Below, one piece after another: positions 36,532-47,290 of a stretch of 64,000 bases of DNA; within the stretch, counting starts at the first letter, position 1, and each line of letters starts with the position of its first letter. A program made the position numbers and the translations under genes. This stretch comes from Telopea speciosissima (lineage: Eukaryota > Streptophyta > Magnoliopsida > Proteales > Proteaceae): assembly GCF_018873765.1 (NCBI RefSeq), contig NC_057924.1, positions 14,719,001-14,783,000 on the forward strand, written 5' to 3'. The notes beneath the pieces were generated by a model. It saw nothing but the letters and a program-made list of their open reading frames with translations. It was not told the DNA's origin and did not search any database.

Positions 36532-37448
36532 ATGGCTCCAAAGCAAAGCAAGGGCAAGCAACCAAAGAAGAAAGCCAAAGTTGGAGAGAGCTTTGCAGCA
36601 TATGACAAGTCTCTCTTCATCTCCGAAGAAGCCTCTATTCTCTAGGGAAGATTTGAGAAGAGAAAGGTTGACAAGGAAAGAACTGTAAGAGTTTCTCAAT
36701 TCCTTGACTATGACATTGAAGAATATTTTAAATATTTGGGTTGGGAAAATACCTTAATTTATGTTGATCCCTACTATCCTGACCTTGCCAGACACTTTTC
36801 TGTAACCGAGAACCCAAATAGTGGATGATAGGCTTGCCATCACATCCCTAGTAAAGGGTGTTCCCATCATGTTCACTTATGAAGATCTAGGAGAGATCAT
36901 GGGAATTCCCACCTTAGGAGATATGAGATATCTTCCTCCCAAAGGGGATGCCAAAACCTTTATGAATGTTGATGAAATTTATGGTGCCATCATGAAAGAC
37001 TATGTTGGGTTTGAACCAACTGTTAAAGCTATCAAACTTCATGAACTACCCAGGATGATCAGTTTCATTGTAAGCTACAACATCTTGCCCAAAGGAGGCC
37101 ATAGAGACCAAGTCAATCCCTTTCAAGCCTACATTACTTGGTGTCTTGTCACCGCCAATCCTATCAATCTTCCATATGTGATTATGAAGACCATGGAACA
37201 CTGTGCGATTACCTCATTATAGGGGAAACCTTCCATATGGCGGACTCATAAGCGCCATCCTTAAGTTCCATGAGGTGGATCTCTCCGGGGAATTCATTGA
37301 CCCCAAGATGCTTGACATTGACTCATCCACCATCAAGAAGATGAAGCTGGGTTTTGTTGCGGCTCCTTCTTCACACCAAGCCCGAAGGAAGCGAGCTACC
37401 CAACATGTCACAGGTGACGAGCGAGTCACAAGAAGAGGACGGCGGTGA
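36532..37448 (+). pseudogene. Copia 3' accessory ORF, plant transposon-protein-like (broken)
   Basis: Downstream of pol, the ATG at 36532 begins a lysine-rich N-terminus (KQPKKKAKVGE), then a TAG, then the same frame to about 36825. A shifted frame gives the main body: AITSLVKGVPIMFTYEDLG, LHELPRMISFIVSYNILP, WCLVTANPINLPYVIM, and after another shift LPYGGLISAILKFHEVDLSG. This resembles the 'putative plant transposon protein' domain common in plant retroelement accessory ORFs. It is not a typical membrane envelope: no signal peptide or TM helix is seen. Its function is unknown. A leader at 36230-36530 repeats the LTR's GTCGGTCGAC motif. Confidence 0.65.
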
Positions 37449-38167
37449 GGATGAAGACTATGTTGGTGAACCCTCGGGGACTATGTCACAGAGGAGAATT
37501 TTCAAGTTTTGCCAACAACTTGACACCCGCTGAAGGGCTTTGATGATCACTTCACCTCTTCCACAAAGATCAAGAAGAGATTCTTCGCATCCAAAAGGAG
37601 AACCAAGTGATCTTGCAGCGTCTCAATCTGCATTTCTTTCCTCCTCCTCCATAGTAGAGATAGTTGACATCACTGACTTTATATTAGAACTCTTGATATG
37701 TACTTTTGTGGCATACTTTTAAAACATGGAACTTCTATTTTGAAGCATGTGATGTTTTTAAAATTACCACTTTATTGGGCTTCATATTATTTGCTCTCTA
37801 TTCTTCTAACTATGTAGGAAGTCATTTTCTTAGGGGGAGCCACCCTAAGATTGTTTTTGCTTGTCCTTGGTTACTAGCACTGGCTCAGGGGGAGCTACTC
37901 ATGCTCTACACCTCCTTTTTGTGTTGACAAAAGGGGGAGAAGTTATTATTATGATTCAAATATTCATATTATGTGATAATGAATATATATGCATATATGA
38001 TATGCATATTTATCTCTACCTTGAATTATGATTCAAATAATCATATGATGTATGATAATGCATATTCATCTTGAGTTACATGCCCACATGAGTAATGCAT
38101 ATATGTATCTTGAATTGCATGCATACATGAGTAATGCATATTTTGAATCACATGTTTGTCATCATCA

Positions 38168-38180
38168 AAAAGGGGGAGAT
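38168..38180 (+). promoter_or_regulatory. Copia polypurine tract
   Basis: The run AAAAGGGGGAGAT abuts the start of the 3' LTR at 38181. It is the plus-strand primer for reverse transcription. Confidence 0.9.
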
Positions 38181-39579
38181 TGTTGGAAAACACATTCCTC
38201 CATAAACTGATTTTGATGATAACAAACATAAAGATTAATACTAATATTCCAATCTTTAAGCAAGCTTCATAGTCAGACGTTGGAAGCATCAAGCATCCAG
38301 GAAAGACTTGATCAATGGAGCTCACAACAAAAGAGTTAAGGAAAAGAAGAAATTTGAAGATTGAGGAACATCTTCTAAAGGAAGCCAAGAATTAACAAGA
38401 CAAAGACTCTCCAAGAAGATTCAAGTGCATTAGAACACATTTCGTTACATGTGCATATCACATTGCACACACATTGCATTCACATGTAAGAGACCCTAGG
38501 AGGAACTCATTCCCATGCCCTAGACTCAAGAAACATGGCCATTAAAGTGTTAGACAAAAACCTATGAAGTCCCAAGCAAGCTGGACCAAAAATCCCCTTG
38601 ACAGACAATAAAAAATAGGACAAATGCAATGTCGACCTCACGACTGAGCCGTCGGTCGACCTACGAATATAAAAAAACACACCTATTTCCAGTAGCTCAT
38701 GTCGGTTGCAACCGACAGAATTATAGGTCGACCGACACTTGTAGGTCGATCCATAGGTCGACCGACAATCGACCTACAGCCCCAAACTTGGCCTTAACGG
38801 CTAGTTTTTGATGGTCGACCGACAACCTTTATAGGTCGACCGACAGTCTAAAAATATGACAGTTTTATATCCGTTGGAGAACAAACAAACTCCAACTTTT
38901 GGCTTTATAAAACACATCCAAACAAGAAACAAAACACATCTTTTGATAGAAAAAGTGCATAGTACATTTGTGAAAGTACAAAAGTGAAAATTTATCATTG
39001 AGCTAAATTATTCAATTCAAGCTCTTCAAAGAGATTTTACCAAGCTCTTAACTCTCCACTCTCTCCAACTCATGCCATCAAGGAGAATCATCTAGGAGAC
39101 TCAAGGTGCATCACTCTCATTCATATCATTGAGCACCATCACTCAAAGGGTAAAAGTGTCACTACTCTTTGATAGGTATTTATACCAAACTTCTATTGTA
39201 TTTACTTGTTTATGCTTTTGATTTGATAAAGCATTGTTGTATTAATCTAGACCGTACTTAGATTAGTACAAGGACCCTCTCATCCTTAAGAGATTGAAAG
39301 GATACTCTTGTCCTGGAACTAAGATTGTAAGGATCCTCTTATCCTGTTAAAAAGAGTTGTAAATGTGTCATTTTCCCACCTATTGTATTGAAAGGGAAAT
39401 ACTAGTGGAATTCTCTCAAGGTTGAGAGGAGTGGATGTAGGCTAAATTAGCCGAACCACTATAAATCTTGTGCCTCATTTACTTCTGCTTTTTATATTTA
39501 ATATAAGTGTGCAACCAATCGAAAAAGAGGCAAAATCCACTAGTGGTAACCTATTCACCCCCCTCTAGGTTACCCAACA
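38181..39579 (+). repeat. Copia 3' LTR
   Basis: Partner of 29641-31051, TGTTGG...CCCAACA, with TATAAAA at 38906-38912. It is near identical outside the block of about 38605-38825, where GTCGACC motifs differ in number and spacing. Confidence 0.95.
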
Positions 39580-39584
39580 GCTTC

Positions 39585-40339
39585 AGCAGCTGCCACCCGT
39601 CAAAGAACAATGGTCGCTCCCTCAGGCAATAAGCCATGTAGAGAACTCTGTGAGATTGACTCTGGCCTTGGCACAAGATTTGTGTGGGACTCCTCCTTCT
39701 TCTCCTAACCGTGGAAGCAGGGAACACTATGCATGGATAAAGGCACACGATGATTTCATCCTCTGTCATGTCAATGGAGAAGGATTGATCAGTGATCCAA
39801 TAGGGAACATTCACCTAGTCATTTCAAGTCCTGAAGAGAGCTCGGAAGGTTCTGATTCATAAGAAGAAGAGAAGAACCGCAACTTTTACAAGTCCTTGGC
39901 GGAAGCAAAAAGAATGTACCAAGTTGCTTTAAGGACCTTTCAGGCTATAGATCAGCTAATGCCTGAAGAACCAGTGAAACCTGATCATCACTCCATGGTC
40001 CAACAGATTACCAAGAAACAAGAAACTTTGTATGAAATCCTAGGCCAAGCTCAGAAGTCTATCGTAGCCCTGGCAGATAAGGACTAAGAAGTAAAAAAGC
40101 GGGATCGCTCTAAGGGCCCCATTATCATCACAGATAGCGACGTGGAAGAAGATAGCCTCTGCTCGGTCAAACTAATCATCAAGGAGAGGATCTCAGAAGT
40201 CACATAAACTAGAAGTGGGAAGAATTTTAAAAATAAAGGATTAACGGTAGAGAAGTACCAGCCGAAGCCAAGTGTCAAGCCAAAAAATCATGTGTTAAAC
40301 TAGTTAAAGAAGGCCCAAGCCAATATCTCGATCTGGGGA
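39585..40339 (+). pseudogene. Tat gag-pol linker, resumed after the Copia insertion
   Basis: Short frames (39650-39862, 39896-40087) with acidic and glutamine-rich residues continue the region cut at 29640. They hold no recognised domain; one frame has QQITKKQETLYEILGQAQK. They lead into the protease. Confidence 0.6.
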
Positions 40340-41347
40340 TTGTTGATGGCCTCACCAACTCACCGAGAAGCTGTTTTGAAGGCTCTCACCAAGGTGCAGA
40401 TGCCTATAGAAATGGGACCAGAGGAATTGTCTCACATAGTAGAGGCTACCTATGCCATCCAGTCACTCTTTTTCTTAGAGGAGGACTTACTTCCTGGAGG
40501 AAAAAATCATAACAGGACACTTTACATCACTGTGGAATGTAACAAAAATCAAGTCCCTCAAGTTGTAATTGACAATGGATCCGCTCTCAATGTGATGCCC
40601 CTAAAAGCTGCAAGATGCATGGGTTTACCCCTAGACAAAATGAAGCCATCCAGTCAGACCATCAGGGCATATGATAATTCCAGGAGGGAAGTGATCGGGA
40701 TTCTTACCATCAGTATCAAGGTAGGGCCTGCCTGTTTCACTATAGATTTCCAGGTCATCGATATTCAGGCATCTTTCAACATGCTGTTTGGAAGACCATG
40801 GTTACATTCAACCGGAGTCCTAGCATCAAGCCTCCATCAAAAGTTGAAGTTCATACATGACCAAAAGGTAATTACCATTTTTGGGGATTCGGAGATGGTA
40901 TATACTCTGGCCAACATAGAGGTGGGTCGTTTGCTCTTACCAGAAGTGCAATTGGGAGGATTTGAAATCGACAACATTTGCATCACTTCTGCAAGCGAAG
41001 AAAATTTAATCCCAGCAAAGTTTCCGATGACATGGAGTAAGGCCTCTGTAAAAATCATGAAGCAAATGGAGTATTTTCCAGGGTTAGGATTGGGAAAGAA
41101 TCAGCAAGGAGTCCCGACGTTCCTAAAAATACAAGCCAATGCCAACTGTCATGGTCTGGGTTTTGATCCAAGAAGAAATTTGAACAATACCTTTGGAAAC
41201 ATCCCCTACTTTAAAACTCTGAATGGTTACTTCATGAAAGAAGGAGAGAACTTCCCTTATTGCAGAAACCATGAGCCATGGTTTGATCAAGAGGAGGGCA
41301 AGCGTCAACCAGGGTTTGAGATATTCTTCAAAGACGAGATAAACTAG
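40340..41347 (+). pseudogene. Tat aspartic protease with G-patch-like tail
   Basis: A 335-residue frame. The retropepsin-like domain is at about residues 60-160: LYITVECNKNQVPQVVIDNG with VVIDNGSALNVMP as active site (Asp-Asn-Gly in place of Asp-Ser/Thr-Gly), then FQVIDIQASFNMLFGRPWLH. Further on (about 235-270) SVKIMKQMEYFPGLGLGK resembles a G-patch, a glycine-rich RNA-binding motif also found after some retroviral proteases. The role would be polyprotein cleavage. A TAG ends the frame. The next frame (41348-41803) continues in phase with acidic, low-complexity sequence to the A8 run near 41763, where the reading frame shifts. Confidence 0.85.
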
Positions 41348-41829
41348 GTGGCCATGGAACTGGACCAAGTAAGTAAGGAAGAAGTCCAAGAAGTTCAAGA
41401 AATTGACGGACTGTTCGAAATAGTCGTGATCATTGAGGAAGAAGAAGGACCATCACCTCAGCTTCTTATACAACCTCTTCAAGGATCCATAGCAAACTGG
41501 GCATGGATAATAGAAGATTTCCATATTATTGAGTATGAAGTTGTAGCCAGCTCTGATTTAGTCCTGTCTGAGTCTGTTTCTGAATCTATATTTGCTTTCC
41601 GTAAGGAAGTTAGAAACTTCCAGTCTATTGAGTCCGTTTGTACTCCCTCTTTTATCATGAATGAAATTGCTAATTCCGAGTACGACATATCTTCTTCGTC
41701 TTTTTATTCTTCTAAGGACGATGATGTCCTCGAACATCACAACTTGTTGGAACAACTGGAGCAAAAAAAACGCAACCCATCCGAGAGGACACTCATCTTA
41801 TAAATCTAGGAACTGACCAATGCCCTTAA

Positions 41830-43330
41830 ATGATCAAAATTGGTTCTTCTCTCAATAGTGATGAAGTATCCCGAATGACCTCTCTCCTCAAGGAATTCGA
41901 GGAAGTCTTTGCTTGGTCCTACAAGGACATGCCTAGCATTGACCCAGAAATCATACAGCATAGGCTATCTACACACCCAGACGCTCGCCCTGTCAAGCAG
42001 AAGCTAAGACAGAGGTGACCAGAATGGAGTGAGAAGATTAGGGAAGAAGCCATCAAGCAATGGAACACGGGATTCCTCCAAGTGACTCAATACCCTCAGT
42101 GGTTGTCCAATATTGTCCCGGTCCCCAAGAAAGATGGGAAAGTCAGAAGGTGCATTGATTTCTGCGACCTAAATAAGGTCAGCCCCAAGGACGATTTCCC
42201 ATTACCCCATATCGACATATTGGTCTACAACACAGCCGATCATGCCTTACTGTCATTCATGGATGGATTCTCTGGATACAATTAAATTAGCATGTGTCCA
42301 AAAGACCGAGAAAAGATGGCTTTCACCACACCATGGGGGACATTTTGCTACAAGGTAATGCCTTTTAGGTTAAAGAATGCTGGGGCAACTTATCAAAGAG
42401 TAGCTACGGCCATACTGCATGACATGATACACAAAGAAGTGGAGGTATATGTTGATGACATGATAGTCAAATCAGCTGACCAACAAGGCCATTTTGCAGC
42501 ATTGAGAAAATTCTTTGAAAGAATAAAAGAATACAAGCTGAGATTGAACCCCCAGAAGTGTGTGTTTGGAGCAAGAGCAGGCAAGCTATTGGGATTTCTC
42601 GTTAGTGAAAGAGGAATAGAGGTGGATCCTGACAAAATAAAAGCCATCACAGAAATACCACCACCAAGGACGGAGAAAGAAGTACGAGGATTTTTGGGCC
42701 GTATCCAATACATCAGCAGGTTCATATCTCGCTTGACTGCAACATGTGAGCCCATCTTCAAGCTTTTGAGAAAGAAGGAACCAAAAGAATGGAATGATAA
42801 GTGTCAGGATGCCTTCATGAAAATCAAGGATTATTTGGTCCATCCCCCTATACTTATCCCGCCAATACTAGGTGAGCCGTTGCTATTATACCTATCGGTG
42901 GAGGAAGCGTCAATAGGGTCGATGATGGCCAGATTGATCAGAGAGATGGGAAGAACATGAGATTTATTACCTAAGCAGAAAATTGTTGGAGTATGAAACT
43001 CGCTATACTCCAGTGGAGAAGACGTGTACTTCTTTGGTCTGGGTAACTAAGAGACTAAGGCATTACATGATCTCACATCCAGTCAAGCTTGTTTCAAGAA
43101 TGGACCCGATTAAATATCTCTTTAAGAAATCGGTACTGACTAGAAGGATGGCCAGGTGACTGTTGTTGCTATCAGAATTTGACATAACATATGTCAACCA
43201 AAAGTCCATAAAAGGGCGAGCTATCTCGGATCACTTGGCAGCATATCCTGTAGGGTCAGACTCACGATCGACAGAGGATTCTTTCCCAAATGAAGACTTA
43301 TGTCATGTGGCAGAAGATCAAGAATGACAG
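41830..43330 (+). pseudogene. Tat reverse transcriptase and first RNase H
   Basis: The RT starts with EEVFAWSYKDMP, then a TGA at 42016, IVPVPKKDGKVRRCIDFCDLN, another stop (TAA, 42283) in place of Gln in FSGYNQI, then AFTTPWGTFCYKVMPF and the catalytic VYVDDMIVKS, LGFLVSERGIEVDP and RGFLGRIQYISRF. The frame is lost at 42958. The ordinary Gypsy RNase H follows in other frames (YYLSRKLLEYETRYTPVEK region, 42965-43200; FDITYVNQKSIKG near 43175-43215). RT copies RNA to cDNA and RNase H removes the RNA. It is inactive because of the stops. Confidence 0.92.
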
Positions 43331-44293
43331 TTGTATTTCGATGGAGCTACGAATCAAAAAGGATTTGGGGCAAGAGTTTTACTTGTAACCCCTGAAGACT
43401 TTTACTTACCGATGGCATTCCGTTTGGAGTTCAGTTGCACCAACAACATTACGGAATACGAAGCTTGTGCCATTGGCTTGGAGTTGGCATTATCTGTAGG
43501 AGTGGAAAAGATCAAAGTTTTTGGAGATTCATCCGTTGTGATCTGTCAAACTCAAGGGAAGTGGAGGACCAGGGACGAAAAGTTAAAGCCCTACCAAGTA
43601 TATTTGGAACAACTGGCCAAATGCTTCAAAGAAATCTCTTTTGAATACCTACCCAGAGATAGCAATCGCTTTGCAGACGCCTTGGCTACTTTAGCATCCA
43701 TGGTGGAATGTAATCCTCGGGATAGGATCCGACCTTTCCCGATAGAAAGAAGGACTGGCCCGACATATGGAGAGCCAGTCAATATGCTCACTGAGGATGG
43801 AAGACCTTGGTACGCCCCAATTGTTGATTACCTTAGAGAAAGGAGGTACCCCGAGCATTTCTCGGAAAGAAAGAAAAGGCATCTGCGAAAATATGCCACT
43901 CAATTCATCCTCCAAGGAAGCCTGCTGTATAAAAGGTCTTATGATGGCATCCAACTGGTATGTGTGGATGAAGAGCAAGCTCAAACCATCATGAAGGAAA
44001 TCCACCAAGGAATATGCGGACCGCACATGAATGCAAAGATGCTTGCTAAGAAGATCCTCAGGATGGGGTATTATTGGGCAACAATGAAAGCTAATTGCGC
44101 TGCCTTTGTCAAGAGGTGCCATCAATGTCAGATATTTTCCAACATCATCCATATTTCTCCAACAGAGTTGCATTTGTTGAACGCCCCTTGGCCATTCTCT
44201 ACTTGGGGAATTGATGTAATTGGGAAAATAACTCCCAAAGCCTCTAATGGACATGAATTTATTCTGGTCACCATTGACTATTTCACGAAGTAG
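43331..44293 (+). pseudogene. Tat second (aRH) RNase H and integrase N-terminal half
   Basis: The frame opens in a complete additional RNase H: YFDGATNQKGFGARVLL (first Asp), NNITEYEACAIGLELAL (Glu), VFGDSSVVICQ (Asp) and LPRDSNRFADALATLA (last Asp). A second RNase H between the first one and integrase is diagnostic of the Tat clade. The integrase zinc site follows (H and H in HQGICGPHMNAKML, C and C in KRCHQCQ), then the first catalytic Asp in WGIDVIGKI and the second half of that strand IDYFTK. A TAG at 44291, where Trp is expected, ends the frame. Confidence 0.92.
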
Positions 44294-45053
44294 GTGGAGG
44301 CTCAATCTTACGTAGTCCTGACTGCCGCCAAGGTGGCAAAGTTCATAAAAGAAAACATCATTTGCAAATATGGTGTGCCTCAGCAATTGATTTCGGATCA
44401 AGGCTTGCATTTTTGAGAAAAAAGTGGAGGAACTCTATACCAAGTTTGGCATTGCAAGGCATAAGTCCACTACTTACCAACCTCAAACTAATGGAGTAGT
44501 CGAAGCAACCAATAAAAATATAAAGGCCATATTACAGAAAATGGCAGATACGCATAATGGCTGGGCTGAGAAGCTTCCGTTGGCCTTATGGGCTTATCGA
44601 ACATCAATTCGAACCTCTACTGGGGCAACTCCATACTCTCTGGTATACGGAGTAGAGGCTGTACTGCCTGTAGAAATTCAAGTCCCCTCCCTTCAAGTTT
44701 TACTCGACAGTCAATTGCCAGAAGGAGAATGGGTGAGGGCTAGATATGAAGAGTTCAATCTCTTGGATGAAAAAAAGATGAAAGCCATGGATAGTCTCAA
44801 GAAATACTAACAAAGAATGGCCAGGACATTCAATAAAGGGGTACGCCCTCGAAACATCGAAGAAGGAGATTTGATCTTAAGAGAGCAAAGGGCCCCGATT
44901 CATGATCCGAGAGGAAAGTTCCGGTCCAATTGGAGCGGCCCTTACAAAGTCAAAGCCATATTACTAGGCCAGGCAGTTCAACTCGCTGACCTTGATGGGG
45001 AGGATCTTTGGGGATTAGTCAACATGGATCAATTGAAGAAATACTTTGTCTAA
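44294..45053 (+). pseudogene. Tat integrase C-terminal half
   Basis: The catalytic core continues across a broken stretch with the second Asp in ISDQG (44393-44407). The frame 44424-44810 holds the third acidic residue in TNGVVEATNK, and LALWAYRTSIRTSTG and PYSLVYGVEAVLP. A TAA at 44808-44810 is followed in phase by 44817-45053 with FNKGVRPRNIEEGDLILRE and WSGPYKV, the C-terminal SH3-like DNA-binding part. No chromodomain is present, as expected for Tat. Pol ends at 45053. Confidence 0.92.
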
Positions 45054-45365
45054 GTTTCTAAAGTAACTGGAACTACGTCCGACCTAATTCCTCTCGGGGG
45101 ATACATAGGCAACTCGACATCTCGAGTGCGGTCTAAAAAAAAATGCCAAGAATATATAATAAAAAAAAAGAAGAGAGGAGCATTGTGTTAGTCTATTTCA
45201 TGACCCTGCCAACCGACGTTCCCCTGTAAATATGGTAAATCCCATCATTTGGCCTCCAAAACCCATCCTTTTGACTTATAGTATACTTAGGGTTGTTAAG
45301 GGCTGGCTATTAGCTGAAGACTTATTAATGTCCAGGGAACTAATGAGATCCTTAATTTAGGTATC

Positions 45366-46040
45366 ATGCAAGACCCAAAGAAAGAAGGGCTAGACGAGCA
45401 ATTACGTCGATGGGCTCTCTGTATTTATATGGAGGGCCCCACGTTGCTGGACGACCTCAATTTATCGATACTTGGGAGAATTCGATGTTTCAAGCTCCAC
45501 CATGACTTACTCAGAGAAGCCTCCAGATGTTGGGATCCTCAATTGCATGTCTTCCATTTCAAAAAAGTCAAGCTGACCCCAACTATTGAAGAATTTTGGG
45601 CTTGCATGTTAGCACCTCCTCGAGGAAAGTTGTTCCTCCCAACCCTGCAGAAAGAACAACTTTTCAAAGCTCTGGAAGAATTCTTCATCATGGATAGGAA
45701 GGAGATAAAGCAGATTCTCAATTATGACAAGGTGGATACGTTAAAGGTTGTGAAGATCTTTAGTAACAACAGGGCTGAAAAAGAAGATCAAATCCAGTGC
45801 AGAAAGCAAGCGTACCTCTTCTCTATGATCGGAAAGTACCTACTGACAGCTCCAGGAAGGGGCATGTCTCCAATGATTGCAGGAGTCGTTGAACAAGTGG
45901 AAGAAGGATGTGACATTGGTCCCACAGTTTTGGCAGAGACTTCCAAAGGGTTTGATATCATGTGCCAATCTCAAAAATATGGAACGGACGTCTTCCATAG
46001 ATCTTCGACAGTTTTCCAAATGTGGCTGAGGAAAAATTAA
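45366..46040 (+). CDS. sense accessory ORF of the Tat element, DUF7745-like, part 1
   Basis: The ATG at 45366 opens 224 residues, 313 bases after pol. Features such as RRWALCIYMEGP, WDPQLHVFHFKKVKLTPTIEEFW and AYLFSMIGKYLLTAPG follow the pattern of plant DUF7745 proteins, often found next to retroelement genes. No signal peptide, TM helix or known catalytic motif is seen. Function unknown. It stops at 46040, but the family's C-terminal part follows in another frame (next entry), so the original protein was longer and a frameshift between 46020 and 46090 is likely. Confidence 0.6.
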   Translation: MQDPKKEGLDEQLRRWALCIYMEGPTLLDDLNLSILGRIRCFKLHHDLLREASRCWDPQLHVFHFKKVKLTPTIEEFWACMLAPPRGKLFLPTLQKEQLFKALEEFFIMDRKEIKQILNYDKVDTLKVVKIFSNNRAEKEDQIQCRKQAYLFSMIGKYLLTAPGRGMSPMIAGVVEQVEEGCDIGPTVLAETSKGFDIMCQSQKYGTDVFHRSSTVFQMWLRKN

Positions 46041-46074
46041 GATTAGTGGAGCCAATTCCTCTCGCCTCCGACCT

Positions 46075-46392
46075 ATGCATTATCAAGTGAAGAGAGAAAA
46101 ATCAGAATTTCACGAGGTCCAAGATTGGAAAGAATACTTGGATAAAAAGGATGCTCGAGGAATCCAATGGGACTGCCCATGGATGAAGACCAAGATGGAA
46201 GTACCAGTGATGCCTGGATGCAATTACATGAGATTCATGGGCCTGACTCACACCAGTTTTTATGTTCCCTCCTTGGTGTCTCCAAAGCAGAAACAATTTG
46301 AGTTGGAGAACTTTAGAGCTCTAGAGGTTTTGACTCAAGAAGTGGTGATTCTGTTATCGGAAATATGGAGGAAAAATGTTGTAAACAAGTGA
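46075..46392 (+). pseudogene. DUF7745-like accessory ORF, part 2
   Basis: The frame carries SEFHEVQDWKEYLDKKDARG, QWDCPWMKTKMEVPVMPGCN and GLTHTSFYVPSLV. These match the family's block in which a W-x-x-PW segment precedes a 'G-x-x-x-x-Y-x-P' stretch. It ends 215 bases short of the end of the facing antisense gene, so the two are convergent. Confidence 0.55.
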
Positions 46393-46607
46393 TATCAAGT
46401 CAATGTTTAGTTTGTCCTTTCCCAATGTAGTTGAGTCACCTATCAATGGAATTTGTGCTTCTAAAGAAAAGAGAGACTACTATATTATGATACAAATGTG
46501 CATACACAAAAAGGAAGGAAATGTACAAATGATACAAGTAGTCACAATCATCCATAAAAAAAAAAAACAAAATGTATATAACAAAAAAAAAGGAGGGGGG
46601 CGGCCTG

Positions 46608-46952
46608 TCACTCGTGATAATAATCATCCACCGAGAGGCTCGCCCCCGCATCCCCGACCGTATCTCGGTCCAAGCAGAGGGCCTCGATCTCGACTCTGGC
46701 CTGAGTCAGCTCAGCTCTACATCTCTCAAACTCGAGTCGTTGCTTCTCCAACTCAGCCCGAAGAAGCGCATCCTGCTCTCTCTGAAAAGGGAAAAGAAAC
46801 AAACAATAAGTGAAAAGCAAGCGAAAAAAAAGAAAAGAAGAGGTGGGCACAAAGGAACTCACCAGTCGGTGCATCATCTCCCCTTGAGAGATGATGATCT
46901 CATCAAGGCTGGACATCATACGCCGCCTATCGGCGTATCAATCTGCAGTCAC
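46608..46952 (-). CDS. antisense PMD gene, last two exons (coiled coil)
   Basis: Minus strand. Exon 46863-46952 (30 codons) starts after an acceptor tcTATAG and ends at a clean donor CTG|GTGAGT. It joins in phase to the last exon 46781-46608 (58 codons, acceptor TTTTCAG), ending in a TGA/TAA-type stop at 46608-46610. The last exon reads REQDALLRAELEKQRLEF and RAELTQARVEIEAL, a heptad coiled coil. One TGA interrupts the 30-codon exon near its start. Phases match the exon at 47036-47290. Coiled coils at the C-terminus suggest oligomerisation. This is inferred from splice signals, not transcripts. Confidence 0.55.
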
Positions 46953-47035
46953 CTATAGAAACTAAAAGGGGTTGAAGGTTTCTTTGCCTAAAAAATAAAA
47001 TGTACAAATAAAATGCAATAAATAATTAAACTTAC

Positions 47036-47290
47036 CCCGTCATATGGTAAAGGAAGACCTAGGACACGGTCTGCTGCCCTAAGGGGTGCCAACTCGACAT
47101 CTGGCATACTCAGATCATCGGGTCTGAGGAACCACGGGCGGTAGCAGGGGATGTGATCATCCAGACCTACTAACCACATAGGAGGGACTCCACCAAAGGT
47201 CCCTGCCTCGGAGTCGGCCCCTACCGTCCGAGAGGCATGTGAGGACCGCCCACGACCAAAGCTCCCAGGAATGAGTGGTCGGGCTGGGTA
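47036..47290 (-). CDS. antisense PMD gene, internal exon
   Basis: Exactly 85 codons between acceptor TTTTGCAG and donor ACGGG|GTAAGT. It contains RPLIPGSFGRGRSSHA, VGLDDHIPCYRPWFLRP and ADRVLGLPLPYDG, with no stop. It joins in phase to the downstream exon at 46952. An upstream exon ending at about 47356 (donor CTCGG|GTAAGT) reads in phase as well but has two TAG stops. The domain is not recognised, and the exon belongs to the same antisense unit by order and phase. Confidence 0.5.

Larger units (their letters stand above)
29641..39579 (+). mobile_element. Ty1/Copia SIRE/Maximus-like retrotransposon, nested
   Basis: LTRs are 29641-31051 and 38181-39579 (TGTTGG...CCCAACA), with a perfect TSD GCTTC at 29636-29640 and 39580-39584. 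Order inside: primer site, gag, protease, integrase, RT, RNase H, then an extra 3' ORF and PPT. The integrase-before-RT order is Copia. The 1.4-kb LTRs, initiator-Met primer site, long gag linker and post-pol ORF fit the SIRE/Maximus lineage. The element splits the Tat gag-pol linker, so it arrived after the Tat element. gag, pol and the 3' ORF all have stops or frameshifts. Confidence 0.93.

Noticed and set aside
43691-44410. 239-aa minus-strand ORF inside the Tat pol region
   Set aside because: It is the mirror of the RNase H and integrase coding frame and shows no domain of its own; its length reflects base composition of the sense strand.
46403-46958. two overlapping plus-strand ORFs (136 and 128 aa)
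   Set aside because: They are opposite to the last antisense PMD exons, contain homopolymer runs, and read as composition artefacts; the minus strand carries the coiled coil.
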